From: Rhodococcus rhodnii NBRC 100604
GTDB lineage: Bacteria > Actinomycetota > Actinomycetes > Mycobacteriales > Mycobacteriaceae
DNA length: 64,000 bases
Direction of reading: 5' to 3'
Assembly (NCBI RefSeq): GCF_001894925.1
Contig: NZ_BCXD01000021.1
Span: 1 to 64,000, forward strand
Within the stretch, counting starts at the first letter, position 1. Every line of letters begins with the position of its first letter. This document shows positions 25,403 through 33,702 of the stretch, one piece after another. The notes beneath the pieces were generated by a model. It saw only the letters and a program-made list of their open reading frames with translations. It had not been told where the DNA came from and made no database searches. Made by a program: the position numbers and the translations under genes.

Positions 25403-26537
25403 TGCGGTTGTCGATTCCCGCCGCGCGCAGCCGGAACAACGTCGAGTTCACCATGCCCGGTGAACCGCTGACCTGGATGTCGTGCCCGGTCCACGAGCGA
25501 TAGTCGGCGATGATCTTGCCCGCCTGACCCGTGATCCTGCGGCGCATGCCCTGCGGCGAGAGCATCGGCTCGGTGACCCACCACGGATCGTCGTCGCGCT
25601 CCGACACGGGCGTGACGGTGAGCCACGGGTTCGCGAGTTCGATCTGTGCGAGTTCGTCGTAGCAGTACAGGTCGCTCGGATGGACGCCCGTCACGAAGAG
25701 GTGCACGCGGGGGTTGTCGCGCCGCTGCGCCATGTCGAGGATCTGCGCCCGGAGGGGAGCGACACCTGTCCCGGCACCGACCATGAGCATGTCGTCGCCA
25801 CCGGCGGCCGGGACGCCGAGATCGCCGATCGGCGACGACAGCTGCCACCGCTCCCCGACCTCGGTGCGGCCGACGATCGCCGGCGAGACCCAGCCGCCCG
25901 ACACGCGCCGGACGTGGAACTCGACGATGTTCTCGTCGTTCGGCGGCGTCGCCATCGACAGGTAGCGCCACATCCGGGGACGCGACGGGATCTGCACGCT
26001 CACGTACTGGCCCGGCGTGTAGTCGAACGCGGCGTCGGTGCGCAGCCGGACGACGACGAGATCGGCGAGCACCTCACGGCGTTCGATCACGGTCGCGCCG
26101 GTCGTGGCCGGACCCGCTTCGGCGTCGGCGGCGTCGATCATCGTGCCCGCGAGGAGAGCGATCGCGTCGCTCCACGCGGCCTCGGTGTCGTCGGTCCACG
26201 GTTCAGTGCACTCGAAGCGGCCGAGCGCCGTCAGCAGTGCGGACCCGACGGCCCGATAGTGCGACTCGTCGATCCCGTACTTGCGGTGATCGCGCCCGAG
26301 CTGGGTGACGAAGGGCAGGACGTCGTCGACCGTGTCGAGGTGGTCGACGACGTATCCGATCGCCGCGACGAGCCGATCTCGCTGAACATCCATCGCGGCG
26401 GGGAACAGCTCGCGTACGGTCGGGTTCTCTGCGAACAGGATCGAGTAGAACGACGCGGAGAGGCGACCGGCGCCGCCTTCTTCCGCAGCCACCGCTTTGA
26501 AGTGGCTGCGTACCAGAGAAATGGCCCGTTGATCCAC
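25380..26537 (-). CDS. Flavohemoglobin-like globin/FAD/NAD(P) oxidoreductase
   Basis: A 385-residue three-domain protein. The globin domain covers residues 1-140, with the proximal His84 in GRDHRKYGI. An FAD domain follows from about 148, with the Arg-Tyr-x-Ser type motif in WRYLSMA around 190. An NAD domain has VGAGTGVAPLRAQ at 253-265. This is the architecture of NO dioxygenases that turn NO and O2 into nitrate. The GTG at 26537 has GGGAGG 8 nt upstream. It is divergent from a nitric oxide synthase gene, so removal or handling of that NO is the obvious role; electron supply to the synthase is an alternative. It ends convergently inside the racemase 3' end. Confidence 0.9.
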   Translation of the reverse strand: MDQRAISLVRSHFKAVAAEEGGAGRLSASFYSILFAENPTVRELFPAAMDVQRDRLVAAIGYVVDHLDTVDDVLPFVTQLGRDHRKYGIDESHYRAVGSALLTALGRFECTEPWTDDTEAAWSDAIALLAGTMIDAADAEAGPATTGATVIERREVLADLVVVRLRTDAAFDYTPGQYVSVQIPSRPRMWRYLSMATPPNDENIVEFHVRRVSGGWVSPAIVGRTEVGERWQLSSPIGDLGVPAAGGDDMLMVGAGTGVAPLRAQILDMAQRRDNPRVHLFVTGVHPSDLYCYDELAQIELANPWLTVTPVSERDDDPWWVTEPMLSPQGMRRRITGQAGKIIADYRSWTGHDIQVSGSPGMVNSTLFRLRAAGIDNRIRHDPLL

Positions 26538-26693
26538 TTCGGATCCTCCCTGTCGTTCCCGGACCGGTGGGCTCCGCATTCGGCCACGTAGCGCGCCCCC
26601 GCCGGATGCATGGCACTGTAGTCGACGCACCGGCGGCACCGCCCGCCGGGAGTTCGCGGCGGGGCGAGAACTACAGCAGAGGAAGGGTGACCA
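26538..26693. promoter_or_regulatory. Divergent control region between flavohemoglobin and NOS genes
   Basis: This 156-nt gap serves both genes. It holds a 7-bp inverted repeat CCGGCGG-N6-CCGCCGG (26630-26636 and 26643-26649) roughly in its middle, a possible operator or hairpin. AGGAAGG lies before the NOS start and GGGAGG before the flavohemoglobin start. I could not recognise a consensus for a known NO sensor. Confidence 0.4.
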
Positions 26694-27869
26694 GTGATCA
26701 CCGTGGTCGAGGGCACGAACGACGACGAGAAGAACGGCTTGTCTCCGCATCGGGCCGGGGTGCCCGCGCAACGTCTCCGTGAGTGTTCGGAGTTCTTCGC
26801 GCTGCCAGAGCTGGCACACCTCCCCGCCTCACGTGCACGCGAGGCCCTCGAGGAGTTCGCGACGACGGGGACCTACACCCACACGGCGGAGGAGCTTCTC
26901 GTCGGCGCGAAGATCGCGTGGCGCAATCATGCGCGCTGCGTCGGGCGCAAGCACTGGCGGACGCTCGAACTCATCGACCGGCGCGATGCCGAGACCGCCG
27001 AGGACCTCGCGCAGATGTGCTGGGATCACCTTCGCCGCGCGACGAACGGCGGCGCGCTGCGGTCGGTGATCAGCGTCGGGCCGCCCCGCGTCGCTGGGCG
27101 CGAGGACTACAGCATCGTCAGCCCGCAGCTCATCCGGTACGCGGGCTACCGCGAGCCGGACGGCACAGTGACCGGCGATCCGGCCCATCTCGAGCTCACC
27201 CGCATCGCGCAGGAGCGCGGCTGGAAGGGCGCGCACACGGCGTTCGACGTCCTGCCGCTCATGGTGTCGACGCCGACCGAGGGGCTGCGCCTGTTCGACG
27301 TCCCCTCCGATCTCGTGCTCGAGGTCGACATCGAGCATCCCGAGCACGAGTGGTTCGCCGAACTCGGGCTCAAGTGGCACGCGGTCCCCGTCGTCGCGGA
27401 CATGAACCTCGAGGTCGGCGGGCTCGTGTATCCGTGCGCACCGTTCAACGGGTGGTACGTCAGCACCGAGGTCGGTGCGCGCAACTTCGCGGACACCGAC
27501 CGGTACGACATGCTCGCGCCCGTCGCCGACCGGCTGGGCCTGGACCGCAGCACCGATCGCACGCTCTGGAAGGACCGCGCGCTCGTCGAACTCAACCGTG
27601 CCGTCATCCACAGCTACCGCGCGGCGGGGGCGTACATGGTCGACCACCACACCGTCGCGAAGCAGTTCGTCGACTTCGTCGAACGCGAGGAGCGCGCCGG
27701 ACGGGAGTGCCCGACCGATTGGACGTGGATCAATCCGCCGATGTCGTCGGGCGTCACGCCGACGTTCCACCGTTACTACGACGCCCCCGACATGGACGTG
27801 CGCCCCAACTACGTGCGCCGCGACGGCGCCGGTGGCGGGTGCCCCGTCCACCACGCGACGACGAACTGA
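26694..27869 (+). CDS. nos: Bacterial nitric oxide synthase, oxygenase domain
   Basis: A 391-residue heme enzyme that oxidises L-arginine to citrulline and NO. The heme-thiolate Cys82 lies in WRNHARCVGRKHW. The substrate-binding Glu259 lies in NGWYVSTEVGARNFAD. The pterin-site tail WTWINPPMSSGVTPTFHRYY is also intact. As in other bacterial NOS there is no attached reductase, so electrons must come from another protein. Length is usual for the family. The start is the GTG at 26694 after AGGAAGG. The C-terminal extension ends GGCPVHH. It is divergent from a flavohemoglobin and convergent with a deacetylase gene. Confidence 0.96.
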   Translation: MITVVEGTNDDEKNGLSPHRAGVPAQRLRECSEFFALPELAHLPASRAREALEEFATTGTYTHTAEELLVGAKIAWRNHARCVGRKHWRTLELIDRRDAETAEDLAQMCWDHLRRATNGGALRSVISVGPPRVAGREDYSIVSPQLIRYAGYREPDGTVTGDPAHLELTRIAQERGWKGAHTAFDVLPLMVSTPTEGLRLFDVPSDLVLEVDIEHPEHEWFAELGLKWHAVPVVADMNLEVGGLVYPCAPFNGWYVSTEVGARNFADTDRYDMLAPVADRLGLDRSTDRTLWKDRALVELNRAVIHSYRAAGAYMVDHHTVAKQFVDFVEREERAGRECPTDWTWINPPMSSGVTPTFHRYYDAPDMDVRPNYVRRDGAGGGCPVHHATTN

Positions 27870-27873
27870 GCCG

Positions 27874-28707
27874 TCACGGCTCGCCGAGCAGCCGGAACGT
27901 CGTCCCCGCCGCACGCAGCGCGGGGAGCGCTCGGGCAAGGCCCGACGCGGTCCCGCCGTGCGGCTGATTCATGTGCGCGAGCACGATCGCACCGTCCCGC
28001 GCACCGGCGAGCGCGTGCTCGACCGCCGCGGGATTCGCGGTCGCGCCGGCGTCGCCGTTGACGGCGAACCCCGCGACGCCGAGACCGAGGTCGGTGAGGA
28101 GATCGACGGCGACGTCGTCGTAGTGCGCCGTTCCCGCACGGAACCATCGCGGGGTTCGTCCCGCGACGTCGGTGAGGGTGCGTTGGTTCGACTCGATCTC
28201 CGCGCGCGCGTCGGCGTACGACGTGGTCCCGGCGATGCCGTACGCGGCGCGGCCGTCGACCGACAGCGGGAGGTGCCGCGACCCGTGGTTCTCGATCTGG
28301 AACAGCGGGTCGGCCGCGAGCTCCGCCGTGAGCTGTTCGTGCGCGCGGACCCAGCGCTCGTTGAGGAACAGCGTCGCCGGTATCGCCTCGGCGCGCAGCA
28401 GGTCGAGCAGAGCGTGGTCGACACCGCTCCCGGACGGACCGCCGCACGCGTCGAAGGTGAGCGCGACCCCGCCGTCGACGACGTCGCGGATTCCGGGCAG
28501 GTGCGTCCCCCACGCGACGGGCGTGCGTCCGGGTGCCGCGAGATCGGCGGCGACGGGCACGGTCGTGACAGGCGGGGTCGGGGCGGGAGTCGCGGGCGCC
28601 GCCGGAGCTCCGGGTGCGGGATCTGCGGGCGGACGCGGCGAGCACGCCGCGACGAGAGCGAGCGGGGCGAGCGCGAAAAACCGGCGGCGCGCGAGGGTCG
28701 GCGTCAC
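27874..28707 (-). CDS. Polysaccharide-deacetylase-family lipoprotein with twin-arginine signal
   Basis: A 277-residue exported protein. The N-terminus LARRRFFALAPLALVAAC combines a twin-arginine motif with a lipobox (Cys about 20), followed by a long Pro/Ala linker. The NodB-type deacetylase core begins VALTFDACGG, with the His pair in ENHGSRHLP and the late IVLAHMNQPHGGTASG. The Asp in TFDACGG replaces the more common TFDD. Gram-positive relatives remodel cell-surface sugars. The link to neighbouring genes is unclear; it ends 4 nt from the convergent NOS stop. The start is the GTG at 28707. Confidence 0.85.
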   Translation of the reverse strand: MTPTLARRRFFALAPLALVAACSPRPPADPAPGAPAAPATPAPTPPVTTVPVAADLAAPGRTPVAWGTHLPGIRDVVDGGVALTFDACGGPSGSGVDHALLDLLRAEAIPATLFLNERWVRAHEQLTAELAADPLFQIENHGSRHLPLSVDGRAAYGIAGTTSYADARAEIESNQRTLTDVAGRTPRWFRAGTAHYDDVAVDLLTDLGLGVAGFAVNGDAGATANPAAVEHALAGARDGAIVLAHMNQPHGGTASGLARALPALRAAGTTFRLLGEP

Positions 28708-28761
28708 CGACGCAGCGTGCCACAGCCGCCCGCCCGGGCCGCAGCGGGACACGCCGTCGTC

Positions 28762-28767
28762 TAGAGT
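28762..28767 (+). promoter_or_regulatory. -10 box of purine operon (amidohydrolase to 8-oxoguanine deaminase)
   Basis: TAGAGT lies about 97 nt before the ATG of the first amidohydrolase. The five genes that follow overlap or nearly touch, so this is the probable promoter of the whole operon 28865-33430. Confidence 0.35.
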
Positions 28768-28864
28768 TCTCGGCACGCTGCTCATGGCTGTAACGGGCAG
28801 CGGGCGAGACCGGCATCGCACGCTCGCGAACCAGCTGCACCCGTGACTCCCCTGGAGGATGCAG

Positions 28865-30256
28865 ATGGATCCGCTCGCCGTCGCCGACGCCCGTCCCGCC
28901 GTCTCGCTCGTGTCCGACGCCACCGTGTACACCGGCGGCCGGTGGCTCACCCACACCGACGTCCACATCGCCGACGGCGTCGTCACGGCGATCACCGAAC
29001 ACGATTCCCGTTCCGCGCCCGGCGCTCTCGACGCCACCGGAACACTCGACGCCACTGCAACACTCGATGCCGCCGGTGCCCATGTCGTCCCGGGATTCGT
29101 CAACACCCACACCCACCTGCAGCAGTCCCTCATGCGCGGGCTCGGCGAGGGCCGTCCGCTGCTCGACTGGCTGATCGAGATCGGTGATCACACCGCGGCG
29201 ATCACTCCCGAGCGGGCGTACCTCGCGGCCGTCGCCGCGTGCCTCGACGGACTGCGCAGCGGCACCACGACGCTCGTCGAGCACATGTGGCCGCATCCGT
29301 CCGACGAGGTCCACGACGCCGTCGTCCGCGCGCTGGAGGACACCGGGGTACGCGCGCTGCTCGGCCGCGGCTGCGCCGATCGCGCCGACGCGACGCGCGT
29401 GTGGGGAATGGATCCGCGCGTGCTGCAACCGCTGGGTGAGGTGTTCGATCACGCGGATCGGCTCGCGGCGCGGACCGCGGGCAGTCGTATCCGGATCGGG
29501 CTCGCCGTGCCGAATCCCCGGTGCGTGACGCCGGACGGGATGGCCGCGATCCGCGAGTACTCCGACACCCGCGGCGCGACGGTGTCGATCCACCTCCTCG
29601 AGACGACGACCGACGACGACCGCTGCCGGGAGCACACCGGCCGCTCCGCCGTCGAGTACCTGGGCGACAACGACTTCCTGTGGGACCGGCTGATCGCGGC
29701 GCACTGCGTCCGGCTCGACGGCGACGGTCGCAGCGCCCTCGCCGAGCACGGCGTCGCCGTCTCGTACAACCCGCTGAGCAACATGCGGCTCGGGTCGGGC
29801 GTCGCACCGCTGGGCGAGTGGCTGCGCGCCGGGATCGACGTCGGGCTCGGTGTCGACGGCGCCGCGAGCAACGACACCCAGGACATGCTCGAGACGATGC
29901 GGATCGGGGCCTACGTCCAGCGTGCGGTGCACGCGCGCGCCGACCTGTTCCCGTTCGCGGAGATGCTCGATCTCGCGACGGGCGGCGCGGCCGGCGCACT
30001 CGGGCACGTGCCGCACGTCGGCGGCGTCACGGTGGGCGCGCCCGCCGATCTCACCCTCGTGCGGTTCGATCGCGACTTCGGTGCGCTTCCCGTGCACGAC
30101 CCCGGCGCGACGATGCTCACCACCGGCAGCAGCCGGACTGTCGATACGGTTCTGGTGGGCGGCGAGATCGTCGTCGAGGACGGGCACTCGACCCGGATCG
30201 ACGACGCCGAACTCGTCGCACGGCTGACCGACCCCGCGATCGGAGGACACGCGTGA
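28865..30256 (+). CDS. Amidohydrolase, guanine/8-oxoguanine deaminase-like
   Basis: A 463-residue metal-dependent deaminase of the AtzA/TrzN/guanine-deaminase group. The metal ligands are visible: HTHLQQ (about 77-79), the mid-chain His in SIHLLETTTDDD, the His in AAHCVRLD, and Asp in GVDGAASNDTQ. Two ATGs lie two codons apart; the second (28865) is chosen because GGAGG then lies at 6 nt. It opens an operon with OHCU decarboxylase, HIU hydrolase, uricase and a second, diverged deaminase. Guanine to xanthine is the likely reaction. A Ser/Thr/Ala tandem (GTLDATATLDAAG) sits in the N-terminal beta domain. Confidence 0.85.
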   Translation: MDPLAVADARPAVSLVSDATVYTGGRWLTHTDVHIADGVVTAITEHDSRSAPGALDATGTLDATATLDAAGAHVVPGFVNTHTHLQQSLMRGLGEGRPLLDWLIEIGDHTAAITPERAYLAAVAACLDGLRSGTTTLVEHMWPHPSDEVHDAVVRALEDTGVRALLGRGCADRADATRVWGMDPRVLQPLGEVFDHADRLAARTAGSRIRIGLAVPNPRCVTPDGMAAIREYSDTRGATVSIHLLETTTDDDRCREHTGRSAVEYLGDNDFLWDRLIAAHCVRLDGDGRSALAEHGVAVSYNPLSNMRLGSGVAPLGEWLRAGIDVGLGVDGAASNDTQDMLETMRIGAYVQRAVHARADLFPFAEMLDLATGGAAGALGHVPHVGGVTVGAPADLTLVRFDRDFGALPVHDPGATMLTTGSSRTVDTVLVGGEIVVEDGHSTRIDDAELVARLTDPAIGGHA

Positions 30257-30786
30257 ACACCCCGCACGAGGACAGCGGACGGAGCGTCGCTGCATTCGAC
30301 GCCGAGCTCGCCGCGCAGGCGCGCTCGGAGCTCGAGGCAATCTGCAGTTCGCCCGCCTGGGCCGAGCGCATCACCCAGCGGCGGCCGTTCCGGACGCTGG
30401 AGACGCTCCAGGCCGTCGCGGAACGGACGCTGCGCGAGCTGAGCGAGAGCGAGATCGACGACGCACTCGCCGGCCATCCGAGGATCGGCGACCGCGCCGA
30501 CAACGCGTCGTCGGCGCGCGAGCAGGCCGCCGTGACGACGGCCGGCGACGACGTGCGCGCGCGGCTGCGCGAGGGCAACGCCGAGTACGAGCGCCGCTTC
30601 GGCCACGTGTACCTCGTGTGCGCGTCAGGCCGTTCGGCCGAGGAGTTGCTCGCGATCCTCGAGGCGCGCCTCGGCAACGACCCCGAATCCGAGCGCGCGA
30701 TCCTGCGCGACGAGCTGGCCGCGATCAACCGGCTGCGGATCGCACGCGCCTTCACCGACGACGCCGACACCACCGAGGAGCGCTGA
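30253..30786 (+). CDS. uraD: 2-oxo-4-hydroxy-4-carboxy-5-ureidoimidazoline (OHCU) decarboxylase
   Basis: A 177-residue all-helical enzyme that converts OHCU stereospecifically to S-allantoin. The catalytic His75 lies in the invariant GHPRIG motif. The following NASSAREQAAV and NAEYERRFGHVYLVCASGRSAEELL blocks match the family, as does the terminal EL-A-I-x-RLR helix. The start is the GTG overlapping the upstream stop (GTGA) and its own stop overlaps the next ATG, so it is fully coupled in the operon. Confidence 0.95.
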   Translation: MNTPHEDSGRSVAAFDAELAAQARSELEAICSSPAWAERITQRRPFRTLETLQAVAERTLRELSESEIDDALAGHPRIGDRADNASSAREQAAVTTAGDDVRARLREGNAEYERRFGHVYLVCASGRSAEELLAILEARLGNDPESERAILRDELAAINRLRIARAFTDDADTTEER

Positions 30787-31112
30787 TGAGCAAGACCCTG
30801 AGCACGCACGTACTCGACGCAGTGAGTGGCGATCCCGCGGTGGACGTCGCGGTGCGCGTCGAGTCCGGCGGCGCCGTCGTGGCATCGGGGCGGACCGACG
30901 ACGACGGGCGAATCGCCACGCTCGCCGACGCCCCGCTCCCCGCCGGGACGTACCGGATCGTGTTCGATTCGGGCGAGTACTTCGAGCGGAGCGGGACCGA
31001 CCACTTCTATCCCGAGGTGATCGTGACGTTCCGTTCCGACGGCAGTGGACGCGGGTACCACGTCCCGATCCTGTTGTCGCCCTTCGCCTATTCCACCTAT
31101 CGCGGCAGCTGA
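30786..31112 (+). CDS. uraH: 5-hydroxyisourate hydrolase (transthyretin-like)
   Basis: A 108-residue transthyretin-fold enzyme that opens the ring of 5-hydroxyisourate. The N-terminal STHVLD with His8 and the C-terminal STYRGS signature are both intact, along with HFYPEV and YHVPILLSPF. Length is exactly that of the family. The ATG shares a base with the uraD stop. It acts between uricase and uraD. Confidence 0.96.
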   Translation: MSKTLSTHVLDAVSGDPAVDVAVRVESGGAVVASGRTDDDGRIATLADAPLPAGTYRIVFDSGEYFERSGTDHFYPEVIVTFRSDGSGRGYHVPILLSPFAYSTYRGS

Positions 31113-31136
31113 GCCGACTCACGAACGGAGTACGAC

Positions 31137-32048
31137 ATGACCGAGCCGAGTGGAAAGATCGTGCTGAGCGGCCATCAGTACGGCAAGGCCGAGAATCGGG
31201 TGGTGCGCATCGTGCGCGACTCCCCGCGGCACGAGATTCGCGACATGAACGTGTCGACCTGCCTGCGTGGCGATTTCGCCGAGGCGTATCTCAGCGGCGA
31301 TCAGAGCAAGGTGCTGCCGACCGACACGCAGAAGAACACCGCGTTCTCGTACGCGAAGGAGGTGGGCACCGAGTCGATCGAGCAGTACGGACTCGCGCTC
31401 GCACGGCATTTCGTCGACTCGGTCGCTCCCGTCTCGGGCGCGCGCATCGAGGTCGAGGAGTACGCGTGGTCGCGCGTGTACGTGGACGGCGCCGAGCACG
31501 ATCACACGTGGGTGCGGTCGGGCCAGGAGACACGGACGGCCGCGATCACCGTGGACGCGGACGGCACGTGGGTCGTCGGCGGGCTGAAGGATCTGGTCCT
31601 GCTCAAGTCCACGGGCAGCGAGTTCCACGGCTTCCTCGAGGACGAGTACACGACGCTCGCGCCGACGAACGACCGCGTCATGGCGACCTCGCTCGTCGCA
31701 CAGTGGCGGTTCACGCGGACCGACATCGACTGGAACGAGACCTATCTCGGCATTCGCGACGTCGTGACGTCGACGTTCGCGACGGTGCACTCGCTCGCGC
31801 TGCAGCAGACGCTCTACCAGATCGGCAAGAACATCCTGGAGCGCTACCCGTTCGTCGCGGAGGTGCGACTGTCGGCGCCGAACAAGCATCACTTCGAGTA
31901 CGACCTCGGCCGGTTCGGCGTCGCGAACGCGAACGAGGTCTTCCATGCCGACGACCGGCCGTACGGGCTGATCCAGGCCGCCGTCTCGCGTGAGGGCGCT
32001 CCTGCCGCGGGACCCGCGTGGGACGGCTACGCAGGCTGGCTCGCGTGA
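31137..32048 (+). CDS. Urate oxidase (uricase)
   Basis: A 303-residue cofactor-free T-fold oxidase that turns urate into 5-hydroxyisourate and hydrogen peroxide. The catalytic Lys17 lies in HQYGKAENR and Thr62 in LPTDTQKNT. The family signature NKHHFEYDLGRFG is near the C-terminus. ATG 31137 has a GGAG site at 7 nt. Its stop overlaps the start of the next deaminase gene (GTGA). No peroxidase or catalase is adjacent. Confidence 0.96.
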   Translation: MTEPSGKIVLSGHQYGKAENRVVRIVRDSPRHEIRDMNVSTCLRGDFAEAYLSGDQSKVLPTDTQKNTAFSYAKEVGTESIEQYGLALARHFVDSVAPVSGARIEVEEYAWSRVYVDGAEHDHTWVRSGQETRTAAITVDADGTWVVGGLKDLVLLKSTGSEFHGFLEDEYTTLAPTNDRVMATSLVAQWRFTRTDIDWNETYLGIRDVVTSTFATVHSLALQQTLYQIGKNILERYPFVAEVRLSAPNKHHFEYDLGRFGVANANEVFHADDRPYGLIQAAVSREGAPAAGPAWDGYAGWLA

Positions 32049-33430
32049 GCGAGTCCCGCCCGATCGTGATCGGGTCCGGTCCGATCGTGATCGAGGGCGC
32101 CTACGTCGCGACGGTCGATGCGGCGCGCACCGAGCACACCACCGGGCACGTCGTGGTGCACGGCAATCGCATCACCGCCGTGGGCGCGGGCCCTGCCCCG
32201 GACGTCGAGGGTGCCGAGGTGATCGACGGCCGCGGGTGTCTGCTCACGCCGGGCCTCGTCAACACGCATCACCATCTCTACCAATGGATCACGCGAGGGC
32301 TCGCGGCCGACTCGACGCTGTTCGAGTGGCTGCAGACGCTCTACCCCGTGTGGGCGGGCATCGACGAGGACTCGGTGCGGACGGCGGCGACGGGCGGGCT
32401 CGCGTGGCTCGCGAAGCACGGCTGCACGCTGACGACCGATCACCACTACGTCGTGCCACGCGACGGTGGCGACGTGTTCGCGGCGGAGATCGACGCCGCG
32501 CGCGTCGTCGGGCTGCGGTTCCATCCGACGCGCGGCTCGATGGACCTCGGGCGCAGCAGTGGCGGGCTGCCACCGGATTCGGTCGTCGAGACCTTGGACG
32601 GCGCGCTCACGGGAACGGCGGACGCCATCGCGCGGTGGCACGACGACTCGCCCGACTCGATGCTGCGGATCGGCGTCGCACCGTGCTCGCCGTTCTCGGT
32701 GACGACGGAACTGCTCCGCGAATCCGCCGCGCTGGCGCGCGAATCGGGCGTGCTGCTGCACACCCATCTCGCGGAGACGCTGGACGAGGAGCAGTTCTGC
32801 CTCGACCGGTTCGGTTGCACGCCCGTCGAGTACATGCGCGAGGTGGGGTGGCTCGGCGACGACGTGTGGTTCGCGCACGCCGTCCATCTCGACGACGCCG
32901 CCGTCGAGACGATGGCGAGCACCGGCACCGGGGCGGCGCACTGCCCGACGTCGAACGCGCGTCTCGGTGCGGGCATCGCGCGGGCCGCGGACCTGCACGC
33001 GGCGGGTGTCCGGCTGGGGCTCGGCGTCGACGGCGCCGCGAGCAACGAGGCGTGCTCGATGATCGAGGAGGCGCGGCACGCGACGCTGTTCGCGCGGGCG
33101 CGCGGCGGCCCCGATGCCATGTCGGTGCGAACGGCGCTCGAGCTCGCGACGATCGGCGGGGCGCGCGTGCTCGGGCGTGACGGCGACCTCGGCTCGATCG
33201 AGCCGGGCAAGCTCGCCGACCTCGCGTTGTGGCGCGTCGACGCCCTCGGGCATGCCGGGATCACCGACCCGGTCGCGGCGCTGGTGCTGGGTGCGACGCC
33301 GCCCCTCGAGCGCCTGTTCGTCGACGGCCGTGTCGTGGTGGAGTCCGGCCGGACCGTGACCGTCGACGAGGAGTCGGTGGCGCGGGAGGTGGCGCGGGCC
33401 CACGACGCCCTCGTCGCCGGAGCCGGCTGA
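32045..33430 (+). CDS. 8-oxoguanine deaminase-like amidohydrolase
   Basis: A 461-residue metal-dependent deaminase, paralogous to the amidohydrolase at the head of the operon. The ligands are visible: NTHHHLYQWITRG, LLHTHLAET, WFAHAVHLD and GVDGAASNEACSM. The HHHLYQ form and the DHHYVVP block resemble proteins characterised as 8-oxoguanine deaminase, giving urate directly. That fits its position straight after uricase. The start GTG overlaps the uricase stop. A large inverted repeat follows 21 nt after the stop. Confidence 0.85.
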   Translation: MSESRPIVIGSGPIVIEGAYVATVDAARTEHTTGHVVVHGNRITAVGAGPAPDVEGAEVIDGRGCLLTPGLVNTHHHLYQWITRGLAADSTLFEWLQTLYPVWAGIDEDSVRTAATGGLAWLAKHGCTLTTDHHYVVPRDGGDVFAAEIDAARVVGLRFHPTRGSMDLGRSSGGLPPDSVVETLDGALTGTADAIARWHDDSPDSMLRIGVAPCSPFSVTTELLRESAALARESGVLLHTHLAETLDEEQFCLDRFGCTPVEYMREVGWLGDDVWFAHAVHLDDAAVETMASTGTGAAHCPTSNARLGAGIARAADLHAAGVRLGLGVDGAASNEACSMIEEARHATLFARARGGPDAMSVRTALELATIGGARVLGRDGDLGSIEPGKLADLALWRVDALGHAGITDPVAALVLGATPPLERLFVDGRVVVESGRTVTVDEESVAREVARAHDALVAGAG

Positions 33431-33451
33431 CCCCGCCCCCTCCGTCCGGCG

Positions 33452-33529
33452 GTTCTGCACCCCTTTTCGCATTCTGCACCCCGTTCAGCTGCCCGAACGG
33501 GGTGCAGAATGCGATTCGGGGTGCAGAAC
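33452..33529. terminator. 35-bp near-perfect inverted repeat with duplicated 11-mer
   Basis: Arms 33452-33486 and 33495-33529 pair over 35 positions with 3 mismatches around an 8-nt loop. Each arm carries the 11-mer TTCTGCACCCC twice (33453-33463 and 33472-33482, with the complements opposite). It lies 21 nt after the last gene of the uricase operon and has no U-run. It could end transcription or be a REP-like extragenic palindrome. Confidence 0.6.
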
Positions 33530-33588
33530 GGCGGGGCCGGAACGTGCGGAGTGGGCGCTGAGTGAGTGGCCGTGGGAGACTGGCGGCC

Positions 33589-33654
33589 ATGGACGATCGG
33601 GAGCACGCCGCGCACCACGCGTGGCCCCAGGGGTGCATCGCACACGGACGATAG
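33589..33654 (+). CDS. Possible leaderless 21-codon leader peptide
   Basis: ATG 33589 follows a GAGACT box (33576-33581) by 7 nt, the same spacing as other probable leaderless starts here, and opens a 21-codon frame ending in TAG. The product is His-rich (AAHHAW, IAHGR) and matches nothing I know. It lies upstream of the xanthine dehydrogenase genes and is followed at once by two hairpins. It may equally be chance; there is no codon-bias support in so short a frame. Confidence 0.28.
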   Translation: MDDREHAAHHAWPQGCIAHGR

Positions 33655-33702
33655 GCGAGGACCCGAGCCTCGCCCGCCCCTGCTGCGCGCCCGATCGCGC
33701 AG
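33654..33702 (+). promoter_or_regulatory. Two tandem hairpins before the xanthine dehydrogenase operon
   Basis: Hairpin 1: GGCGAGG (33654-33660) pairs with CCTCGCC (33668-33674) over a 7-nt loop, beginning at the last base of the small frame's stop codon. Hairpin 2: CTGCGCG (33683-33689) pairs with CGCGCAG (33696-33702) over a 6-nt loop. The ATG of the FAD subunit is 22 nt further on. This arrangement suits leader-peptide attenuation or a structured leader. Confidence 0.35.

Noticed and set aside
26610-26620. GGATGCATGG as an NsrR-type NO-responsive site in the NOS promoter
   Set aside because: Only one half-site resembles the motif and the second half is absent.
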